Assembly: GCA_937973965.1 (NCBI GenBank) | Contig: CALJJQ010000076.1 | Coordinates: 1-61,132, forward strand | Length of the DNA: 61,132 bases | Direction: 5' to 3' | From: an uncultured Calothrix sp. | GTDB taxonomy: Bacteria > Cyanobacteriota > Cyanobacteriia > Cyanobacteriales > Nostocaceae | Shown: positions 36,780 to 44,234 of the stretch, in pieces | How positions within the stretch are numbered: position 1 is the stretch's first letter | Layout: each line of letters starts with the position of its first letter | The notes under the pieces: generated by a model | Seen by the model: only the letters and a program-made list of their open reading frames with translations | Databases searched by the model: none | What the model was told of the DNA's origin: nothing | Made by a program: the position numbers and the translations under genes

Positions 36780-36825
36780 GAGTGATTCATCCAGAGCGTC
36801 GATACAGAAAAATTAGGGACTTTCG
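36773..36825 (-). promoter_or_regulatory. Promoter of the 856-residue gene, shared-motif type (weakest copy)
   Basis: Minus-strand reading: CGAAAGTC, CCTAATTTTT, CTGTATCGAC (ending 36798), 18 bases, GTAAAAC (36779-36773). The distal repeats and the -10 are degenerate, but the CTGTATCGAC core and the 18-base spacing are exact. Confidence 0.6.
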
Positions 36826-36941
36826 CGTGAATAACTGTCTTAACTTTTATGGGCGATTACTCAAATTAATTAAGCAATGCATTTGTGTGACACTACATAA
36901 ACCGCAATATCCACAGTCAACAGTTAACCGTCAACAAATAA

Positions 36942-37658
36942 CTAATCCAACAACCACATTTGATTACCCGAATTCTCACCGGATGATTCTGTGTCTTCTG
37001 TTTTCGGAGTGGGTGTGGGAGGAACTCTGGCAAAAAAGCGATCGCGGTATATTCGATCGGTTTTACGGACGGGTACGTGTTGAGAAGCAGGTGTAGACTT
37101 TTGAATTTGGGTGGGGGGTTGGGATTTTAAAGGTTGGATGTGGGATGGTTGTTTGGGTTTAGAAGCTTCGATTTGCTTCAAGAGTGCGGCTTTTTCCTCT
37201 TCTAATATCGCCACCTGTTGGCTAAGTTGTTGGTTTGATGCTGCTAAATGTACAGCATCCTGTTTAGCTGTTTGTAATTCCTGTTCTAACTTACTCGATA
37301 CAGCAGTTTGTTCCGAGAGATTTTGCTTGGTATTTGTTAATTCCTCCTGAAGTGCGATCGCATTCTCCACAGCTTGCTTTAATTCTGTTTGTAATTGCTT
37401 GATTTTTGCCTCTAATTCTGGATTCGGGTCAATAATTTCCTTTATAACTTCCTTCACCACCACCGGATCGATTTGGGTCGCTTTATCTACGGTTTGGGAT
37501 TGACTATTAACAGCATTTTTCGTCGATTTTGTCGATTTCACTTCTGTTTGATCCACATCCGTTGCAGTTACATCAATCACCCCATCCACAGGTTGAGGAT
37601 TATTTGGTTTTTCTACCTCATCTTGAATTAATTCGGTGATGCGTCGTTGTCTAGCCAT
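36942..37658 (-). CDS. Coiled-coil partner of ParA, McdB type 2 candidate
   Basis: About 238 residues from ATG 37658; an ATG at 37670 would overlap the ParA stop. The N-terminus is short and charged ([18 protein letters not shown]), followed by a disordered Thr/Val/Asp-rich stretch, a central glutamine-rich coiled coil (about residues 85-170), and a disordered tail rich in Pro, Gln and Thr. Trp is the fourth residue from the C-terminus (MWLLD). This profile (charged N-terminus, Q-rich coiled coil, near-terminal invariant Trp, gene directly after a ParA) is that of type 2 McdB, the carboxysome adaptor of the McdA ATPase. No helix-turn-helix or ParB domain is visible. A plasmid-type partition adaptor is the alternative. 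Confidence 0.55.
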   Translation of the reverse strand: MARQRRITELIQDEVEKPNNPQPVDGVIDVTATDVDQTEVKSTKSTKNAVNSQSQTVDKATQIDPVVVKEVIKEIIDPNPELEAKIKQLQTELKQAVENAIALQEELTNTKQNLSEQTAVSSKLEQELQTAKQDAVHLAASNQQLSQQVAILEEEKAALLKQIEASKPKQPSHIQPLKSQPPTQIQKSTPASQHVPVRKTDRIYRDRFFARVPPTPTPKTEDTESSGENSGNQMWLLD

Positions 37659-38290
37659 TAGTTTCTCCAATCACGCTGTATTTCGTCTGCAACGCGGCGG
37701 TAATCAGATTCCGCTTCCCGTGCATTTTTGCCTCGCCATTGACTCACCGCAACCCCTTCTAAAGCCGCACGTTCGTGTGCTTTATACATGCGAATAAACG
37801 CATGACAAGTAGGAATTCCCAACTTGATTAATGTATTTTGGGCTTCGATTGCTTCCCCCAAACAGCGCGTATCCACCTTTGTCAATAAAACTCGATGGGG
37901 AATTCCAGTTGGTTTCACGACGGACTTAACCGTTTCCACTAACACCGTTAAATCCATCGGTGCTGGAGGAGAGGGTAAAACCAGATAATCTGCACTTTTG
38001 ACCACTGTGAGTAAGGCGGATGAATGCAAAGCTGGAGGAGTATCGACGATAACTAAATCATAACTCGTTATGCGTCGTAATTGACTTAAAAGTGTGGGGT
38101 CTTTTTCAAAGGAAAGGTCAAAACCCATCCCCTGTTGACTACGTTTAAACCACCAACTTGCAGAAGCTTGAATATCCGTATCAACTAACAACACCTGACT
38201 ATCTTCCGCGAAGGTAGCAGCTAAATTGACTGCGGTGGTTGTTTTGCCTACACCGCCTTTCCCATTGAGAATCACGATAATTTTCGCCAC
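37658..38290 (-). CDS. ParA family ATPase, McdA type 2 candidate
   Basis: 210 residues, a minimal ParA. The deviant Walker A box [11 protein letters not shown] keeps both the signature lysine (Lys11) and the P-loop lysine (Lys16); [13 protein letters not shown] and [11 protein letters not shown] supply the switch and Walker B motifs. There is no N-terminal DNA-binding extension, as in small ParA and McdA proteins. Family knowledge: McdA forms gradients on the nucleoid and spaces carboxysomes with McdB; type 2 McdAs have the classical lysine, unlike the S. elongatus type. It ends at the start codon of the coiled-coil gene, an overlap typical of such pairs. No carboxysome genes are in the window, so the McdA assignment relies on the partner. 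Confidence 0.8.
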   Translation of the reverse strand: MAKIIVILNGKGGVGKTTTAVNLAATFAEDSQVLLVDTDIQASASWWFKRSQQGMGFDLSFEKDPTLLSQLRRITSYDLVIVDTPPALHSSALLTVVKSADYLVLPSPPAPMDLTVLVETVKSVVKPTGIPHRVLLTKVDTRCLGEAIEAQNTLIKLGIPTCHAFIRMYKAHERAALEGVAVSQWRGKNAREAESDYRRVADEIQRDWRN

Positions 38291-38561
38291 GGTCGGATTT
38301 CTCGATGCAACGCCTCCATTTGAATATACCGTGTTTTAGTCTGTGGATTTCATACCCTAAATTGGATTTTGGATTTGAGATTGAACCTGGTAGTACTCTG
38401 AGTAAATAAAGGCACATCGTAGCGCCAGTCTACGACAACCCTGCGGGTATAGCGTTTATATTCAAGCTTTTTCGAGGCTAGAGCCACTACTACAAACCCC
38501 TCACAAATATAATATTTTTCTCCTCCTACTCACGACTCCCTACTCCCTAACCCCTGGTAAT

Positions 38562-39746
38562 TTAAACACCTAATCCAGGAACTATTGATAAATTACTATC
38601 CTGTTCCACGGTGTTCATATTTGCTGGTTGAATTTCTCCGGTTTTTAAAAACCTCAAGGTCTCTTGGTATAAACTTTGCCAAAATCTATTGGTCATTCCT
38701 TGACTTTTCACATTCGGTTCTGCGAAGGGATGGGGAACTAAATCACTTTGGGAATACATATAAAAGCGATGTCCCTTAGACACTCCACCAATATCATTAA
38801 AAAACTTGATATTGGTGGGAATATGGGCTGCATCTTCGTTTTCAGTTAATACCATCAGGGTGGGTACTTGTCGCAAAGCACGAATATTTTGGGATTCTCG
38901 CACAAAAGCTCCGTATTTTGCGGCTGCGGTTAATGCTCCGACGGGGAAACTTTCTCCTGGACTCCAGCTTTTTTCGGCAATATCCAATGGACCTGCTAAA
39001 TTAATATAGCGTTCCGTTGCTGGTTCATATAATTTCAACAGGGGTGCGTAGGCTACCACCTTGGAGACACGTTTTGGTTGGGCTGCCGCTAAACCTAATG
39101 CGATCGCACCACCTACTGATAAGCCTATCACATAAATTGGCCCTGGTATTTGGTCAAGTTCTGCGAGTCTTTCTTGAGCATCTCGCAAATAATCCATGTG
39201 GTTGGAAAGATAATAGCGGGAAAAGTTGCGGTGGTAATCCTTTTCAATCGCAGCGACAATTTCTCCTAAACGAGGTTCAATTAATAGTAATCGGGAGACG
39301 ATACCAATTTGCTGCATTGTTGAAGGACGGAGAAACTGAACTGGATTTTCGGGTAGACTGCGTACATATTCTAGTAACACCGGGTCTTGTCTGACTTTCT
39401 CCCGCAAAGGATTGAGAATTTCTGGTTTTAAATCAACTTGACACCAATATTTGGCTGGTGGTTGCAGGGTATGGTGGGCTAAGTTTGCTTGATAATAATT
39501 AAAACCGTTGGCAAATAAGTAATCAGACAGTGCTTTTAATTGGGTGGGTTTAGCGCTAAAACCATGAAAAATTATCACTGTACCCTGGATGGGTTTTCCC
39601 GCTTCATGGAATCCATAGTAGGGGGTGGAACCAGGACGAAAGTTTGGATTGGATTCTACACTTTGAATATAAGCGTCAATCCGGTTTTGGGTGTGTTGAA
39701 TTTGTTCTCTGGTGGGGGTGACAGCATTCAGCAAGTTAGTAGTCAT
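38562..39746 (-). CDS. Alpha/beta hydrolase-fold esterase/lipase family protein
   Basis: 394 residues with an oxyanion-loop motif IIFHGFSAKP (about 58-67), a nucleophile elbow GLSVGG with Ser210, and a C-terminal half compatible with the Asp and His of the triad (LTENEDAAHIPTN and HRFYMYSQSDLVPHP). There is no signal peptide. An insertion of about 90 residues between the oxyanion loop and the elbow forms a cap region (YYQANLAHHTLQPPAKYW onward). Substrate unknown; the large cap suggests a hydrophobic ester or lipid. Single gene between the ParA operon and the histidine kinase, with a repeat-rich gap on both sides. Start ATG 39746 gives a normal N-terminus. Confidence 0.8.
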   Translation of the reverse strand: MTTNLLNAVTPTREQIQHTQNRIDAYIQSVESNPNFRPGSTPYYGFHEAGKPIQGTVIIFHGFSAKPTQLKALSDYLFANGFNYYQANLAHHTLQPPAKYWCQVDLKPEILNPLREKVRQDPVLLEYVRSLPENPVQFLRPSTMQQIGIVSRLLLIEPRLGEIVAAIEKDYHRNFSRYYLSNHMDYLRDAQERLAELDQIPGPIYVIGLSVGGAIALGLAAAQPKRVSKVVAYAPLLKLYEPATERYINLAGPLDIAEKSWSPGESFPVGALTAAAKYGAFVRESQNIRALRQVPTLMVLTENEDAAHIPTNIKFFNDIGGVSKGHRFYMYSQSDLVPHPFAEPNVKSQGMTNRFWQSLYQETLRFLKTGEIQPANMNTVEQDSNLSIVPGLGV

Positions 39747-39814
39747 AGGAATTTATACCAGTAGCATCTATAATATATGCATCATGACTACTGTTGGTGA
39801 TTACGGGAAAGGCT

Positions 39815-39881
39815 GAATAATTTGTAATAGCCTGCGGCAACGCTTCGCGTACGTAATACCCGCTACACGGGAAGCAAGCTA
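39815..39881. repeat. Inverted repeat between hydrolase and histidine kinase genes
   Basis: GTAATAGC (from 39829) and GCTATTAC (39871-39878) are perfectly inverted, with further internal symmetry (GTAATACCCGC...CGGGAAGC). It lies next to the kinase stop and may act as its transcription end. Confidence 0.5.
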
Positions 39882-42704
39882 TTACGAATTACGAATTACC
39901 AAATGCAGTTTTGTTAATAATTCTGAGGTCGTATAGGGTTTGGCTAAAAATTGGGTAAGGTGGGAATCCAGCATGTTGTGATAAATTTGACTACTAGCTA
40001 CTAATCCACTGACTAGAACCACTGGTAGGTGGGGGTTCATTTTCCGCAGGGTATGGATGGTATCACTACCATCCATATTTGGCATCATCATATCAATAAT
40101 AGCGGCGCGAATTTTATCTTTGTGTTGGGCATAAATTGCGATCGCTTCGATTCCGTCACTGGCAACTATTACTTGATAATTATTAGCAGTTAGTGATTTT
40201 TGGGTAATTTCCCGGATAGCCTGTTCGTCATCGACAACTAGTATCCATTCCCCTGCACCTGTAATCACCTGTGGAGGTTCGACGGGTTGGGAAAGTTGGG
40301 TTTGCATGGCGGGTAGGTAAACTTTAAAGATGGTTCCGACTCCGATTTGACTGGAGACGTTGATGAATCCCTGATGTCCTTTGACGATACCTAAAACTGT
40401 GGATAAACCTAAACCTGTGCCTTTGCCGAATTCTTTGGTGGTAAAAAATGGCTCAAAAATGCGATCGATTGTTTCTTGGGGAATACCGCAACCGGTGTCA
40501 CTGATATTAATTTGAACATAGGAACCGACACGGGCTTCGATGTTCATACGGGTATAATTTTCGTCTATAGTAATATTTTTAGCAGTAATTGTTAAGTGTC
40601 CTCCCTCCGGCATGGCATCGCGAGCATTGAGACAAAGGTTAATTAAAATTTGGTGAATTTGGGTGGAATCACCGCATATTTGCCATAGTTCTGGTTGAAT
40701 TTTGGTCTGAATATTAATAGTTTTAGGAAAGGTTTGTTCGATAATTTGCTGAATTTCCTGAATGATTTGGGGAACTTGAATAGTAGTGCGCTCGCCTTCC
40801 ATTCCTCGCGCGAAGGAAAGTACCTGTTTCACTAGGCTGGCTCCACGTTTGGTATTGTTTTCAATTATTTCTAAAATCGGTTTTAATTCGGGATTATTGG
40901 TTTTAATTTGTAATACCTGGGTTGCCATTAAAATTGGTGAGAGAACATTATTTAAATCATGGGCAATCCCACTGGCTAAGGTGCCAATACTTTCCATTCT
41001 TTGAATTCGTAAAAATTGATTTTCTAATTCCTTGGCCTGGGTAATATCCGTGTCAACGGTTAAAATTGATTTAGGTTGCAAATGCTCATCTAATACCAAA
41101 GTCCAGCGACTTTCAACGATGATTTCCTTACCGGTTTTAGTGATTTTACGTAGTTCTCCCTGCCAAGCTCCTTCTTTTAGAACTTGGTTATAAATATCTG
41201 CTAATTCGGGTTTCGGTGTCTGAAATAGTACATCGGTGGCATTTTTACCAAATACTTCCCCTGCTTCCCACCCATAGATTTTTGCCGCACTTTGATTCCA
41301 CAGTAAAATCCGATTGGATAAATCTCTGAGAATAATTGCATCGGTGGTAATATCCAGTAAAGCCGCTTGTTCCCGAATTTGTTGCTCGTGATGTTTGCGA
41401 GCGGTAATATCTTCAAAAATACATAAATTACCTAAATACTGATGATGGCGATCGCGAATTTGTGTGCCAAAATGACGAATAATTCTGCCGTCAACCAGGG
41501 GTATTTCGGCTTCAATGATTTGAGCATGGGTCAAATTCTCAAAGGATTGGCTACATTTGCGAAATATTTCCCCATCTGCAACTAAATGCATACAATTAAC
41601 CGTCACATCCTGATGGGATAATTTACCACTTTGCAAATCGGTAACAAGGTGGGGTATTTGCCAAATATCACAAAATCTTTGATTGCAGTAGAGAATTTGG
41701 TCAGTCCGGCTATCCACCACGTAAAAGGCTAAGGGGGATACATCCGTCATTGACCGTAGTAGGGCTTCTTTCCATTCTAATTCTAAATCCGCCAATTTAT
41801 GGGCTGTGATATCCTCTAACACGTAGGCACAACGGTTACGAGGATGGCAACAGGAACTAATGGAGGTAACGGTGGCTTTAAAGTAATGTTGTCTATTACC
41901 TATGTTGTGAACATATTCAAAACTTCTGGATTCCCCAGTCGATAGGGCATAATGGTAGTGCTGGAGCCACAACTTTAATATCTCCGGTTTTACCCCCAAT
42001 TCGGAGGCAAATTTATTGGCCATTGTTGCTGGTGTCAACCCAAAGAAATTTGCGGTCGCTTGATTGTCGGAAATGTGGAGAATATCGTTTTCTACCACCT
42101 CCACAATTCCCATCATTAAGGGAGTATTATCAAAGAAACTCAGTAGGGTACACTCGCTATTTTTCAATGCAGTTTTTGCGGTTTCATATTCTGCTTTGAT
42201 ATTCTCTAATTCTGCCATCCCCAGACGCAAATCCAGTTGACGCATGATTAATCGCGCAATTCTCGTTAAACCATCAATTTGACCTACACTTAATTGACGA
42301 GGTTTGGTATCAAATACACATATAGTCCCAATTATCACCCCTCCTTCTGCGACTAGGGGAACTCCTGCATAGAAGCGAATGTAGGGTTCCCCCACCACAA
42401 AGGGTAATACTGCATATTCGGGTACAGCTAGGGTATCAGGAATGATTAAGGGCTTTGTGGAAGCTACACAGATGGGACAAAAACCGATATTCGCTGGTGC
42501 TTCTTCCATATATATACCAACTTTAGCCTTAAACCATTGGCGATGGCGATCCATCAGATTTATAATCGCCATCGGTGTATCACACAACTGTGCTGCCAAA
42601 TTGACCAAATCATCAAATGGCTGTTCGGGTGGTGAGTCAAGGATTTGGTATTTTTGCAGCATTGCTGTTCGCGCTGCTTGGTTGTCCAATACAAATGCGC
42701 TCAT
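39882..42704 (-). CDS. Hybrid sensor histidine kinase: GAF, three PAS, HisKA, HATPase, receiver
   Basis: 940 residues, soluble. GAF domain about 1-165 (FDDLVNLAAQLCDTPMAIINLMD is its typical opening); PAS domains about 185-300, 310-430 and 445-560; HisKA with His582 in GIAHDLNNVLSP; HATPase with the N box around LINLCLNARDAMPEGG, DTGCGIP and GKGTGLGLSTVLG; a C-terminal receiver (about 815-935) with phosphoacceptor Asp871 in IIDMMMPNMDG. The HDLNN box is the class used by bacteriophytochrome-like and PAS kinases. There is no output DNA-binding domain and no adjacent regulator gene, so it is an orphan hybrid kinase. The GAF-PAS array suggests redox, light or small-ligand sensing; which one cannot be told. 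Confidence 0.94.
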   Translation of the reverse strand: MSAFVLDNQAARTAMLQKYQILDSPPEQPFDDLVNLAAQLCDTPMAIINLMDRHRQWFKAKVGIYMEEAPANIGFCPICVASTKPLIIPDTLAVPEYAVLPFVVGEPYIRFYAGVPLVAEGGVIIGTICVFDTKPRQLSVGQIDGLTRIARLIMRQLDLRLGMAELENIKAEYETAKTALKNSECTLLSFFDNTPLMMGIVEVVENDILHISDNQATANFFGLTPATMANKFASELGVKPEILKLWLQHYHYALSTGESRSFEYVHNIGNRQHYFKATVTSISSCCHPRNRCAYVLEDITAHKLADLELEWKEALLRSMTDVSPLAFYVVDSRTDQILYCNQRFCDIWQIPHLVTDLQSGKLSHQDVTVNCMHLVADGEIFRKCSQSFENLTHAQIIEAEIPLVDGRIIRHFGTQIRDRHHQYLGNLCIFEDITARKHHEQQIREQAALLDITTDAIILRDLSNRILLWNQSAAKIYGWEAGEVFGKNATDVLFQTPKPELADIYNQVLKEGAWQGELRKITKTGKEIIVESRWTLVLDEHLQPKSILTVDTDITQAKELENQFLRIQRMESIGTLASGIAHDLNNVLSPILMATQVLQIKTNNPELKPILEIIENNTKRGASLVKQVLSFARGMEGERTTIQVPQIIQEIQQIIEQTFPKTINIQTKIQPELWQICGDSTQIHQILINLCLNARDAMPEGGHLTITAKNITIDENYTRMNIEARVGSYVQINISDTGCGIPQETIDRIFEPFFTTKEFGKGTGLGLSTVLGIVKGHQGFINVSSQIGVGTIFKVYLPAMQTQLSQPVEPPQVITGAGEWILVVDDEQAIREITQKSLTANNYQVIVASDGIEAIAIYAQHKDKIRAAIIDMMMPNMDGSDTIHTLRKMNPHLPVVLVSGLVASSQIYHNMLDSHLTQFLAKPYTTSELLTKLHLVIRNS

Positions 42705-43527
42705 TCTATATCCCTACGCTTGCTCAATTATGACAATCCTGGTATTTTGCTACTCCTGATACCCCCTCACCGGAACGATATCAAAAATAAACTTTGTTTG
42801 CTAGGGGTAAATTCCCCCACCCATAAATATCAAATTCGTTACTATATCCCTTTTATGTAGAGGGAATGGGGAGTGGCCTTTTCGTAGAGAACTGCGTACA
42901 CCAGAACCTATGAATGTAATTTTTTCCTACTCCCGACTCCCTAATTCCCTTGGTTTGGGGCAAAGATGCAATATATCGGGTTTAGCAACCTTTTACCCCC
43001 GATCTGACGGGTTTTCCCCCTAATTCCCACAAATCTATAGCAAAATCTGCTTCTGATTTCCGTTTCTACTAGTAGATGGTTGATAGTTAATTCTCATCAA
43101 CTTAACCATAGTTTGTATGAATAAATCTCATGAGAATTAGGTTCGGACTAAAATCAATCAAAATAAACATTGGAAACATCAAATAAAAAATTTTTAAACC
43201 TGTTTATAGAGATATAGTAAGTGAAATTAAATTTATTGGGCAGCAGCTTATTTCCTCTTGTTTACGTAAAATCACGTATGATAATCATCCCAAATGTACC
43301 TTTTCCCCGATTTAAACCACAGTTAACAAGATATTAAGTTTATTGACAAAATTTTGCTAGAGGGAAATTTCGAATCACAGAGTTAAAAATACATAGTTAT
43401 GAATAAATATATGTGGGATGATGTCACTCAGGTGACAATTAGGGAACTGGGTCTCAAATACTACCGCAATTGTTCAAAAAATCACAAATAAATCAAAATA
43501 GTTATTAACATAAATTCATAGAAACCG
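42705..43527. other. Long intergenic region between kinase and moaE
   Basis: About 820 AT-rich bases. I see a GACTCCC-type repeat (42922-42950), and a GTCAC-TCAG-GTGAC palindrome at 43423-43436 inside a 30-codon open frame (43399-43491) whose reality I cannot support. No tRNA or riboswitch pattern was recognised. Confidence 0.5.
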
Positions 43528-44073
43528 ATGATTTCCAGTCAACCATCTACCCCCAAGTTGCCATTAATTAGCCCATTAACAGCATCTGACCCCAGAGACA
43601 GTTTTGCGATCGCCTTTGCTCCCCTATCCCTAGCAGAGGTGTATGCTCAAGCTGGGGATGATGGCAATGGAGCGATTGTATTGATGAGTGGAGTTGTCCG
43701 CAACCAAACTGAAGGCAATCCAGTTTTATATTTGGAATATCAAGCCTATGAACCGATGGCGATGATAGTATTTAAGCAAATTGCCAAATCCATCCGTGAA
43801 CAATGGCCAGATGTCAATCGGGTGATTATTCACCATCGGATTGGTAAACTAGAGATAGGGGAAATCAGCGTTTTAGTCGCCGTTGGTTGTCCCCATCGCA
43901 GTGAAGCATTTGCAGCCTGTCGTTATGCCATTGATACTCTCAAACACAATGCTCCCATTTGGAAAAAAGAATATATCCGCACCCCCCAGGGAACTGTCAC
44001 ATCAAATTGGGTGAGTATTGGTGCTTGTGAGGAGAATTGTTCAGGTTATACAGGGAAAGTGAGTGGGGAGTAG
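43528..44073 (+). CDS. moaE: Molybdopterin synthase catalytic subunit MoaE
   Basis: 181 residues, about 30 longer at the N-terminus than E. coli MoaE, a common cyanobacterial feature. Family markers: GAIVLMSGVVRN, LEYQAYEPMA, HRIGKLEIGEISVLVAV, HRSEAFAACRYAID and the catalytic lysine region APIWKKE. Reaction: transfer of two sulfur atoms from the MoaD thiocarboxylate to precursor Z, giving molybdopterin in cofactor biosynthesis. The tail ends with an unusual short Cys-containing stretch (CEENCSGYTGK). No moaD or other moa gene is adjacent; the window ends the family context here. Start ATG 43528 is taken without a clear Shine-Dalgarno. Confidence 0.95.
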   Translation: MISSQPSTPKLPLISPLTASDPRDSFAIAFAPLSLAEVYAQAGDDGNGAIVLMSGVVRNQTEGNPVLYLEYQAYEPMAMIVFKQIAKSIREQWPDVNRVIIHHRIGKLEIGEISVLVAVGCPHRSEAFAACRYAIDTLKHNAPIWKKEYIRTPQGTVTSNWVSIGACEENCSGYTGKVSGE

Positions 44074-44182
44074 TGAGTGGGAAGTGGGAAAAATCCACTT
44101 TCATCTCTTCGAGATGTATGTAGTGCATGACGGCTACTCCTCTCAAAGGTAAACTGCGCTACTAATATCTATCACAATTTAG

Positions 44183-44205
44183 GAGACGACCCGACGGGTC
44201 GTCTC
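44183..44205. repeat. GAGACG palindrome
   Basis: GAGACGACCC-GAC-GGGTCGTCTC, perfect arms, between moaE and the nucleotidyltransferase gene. It belongs to the same family as the palindromes at 7033, 46990, 47121, 47793, 53713 and inside the NRPS. A weak terminator role for moaE is possible. Confidence 0.8.
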
Positions 44206-44234
44206 TACCGGGTTCAATCCAAAATCCCAAATCC

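Noticed and set aside
43399-43491. 30-codon open frame beginning MNKYMWDDVTQ with an internal GTCAC/GTGAC palindrome
   Set aside because: No ribosome-binding site, terminator or family pattern; the palindrome could be an unrelated operator.
42705-43527. Molybdenum-cofactor riboswitch upstream of moaE
   Set aside because: No structured, conserved Moco-motif pattern could be recognised; the region is AT-rich and repeat-containing.
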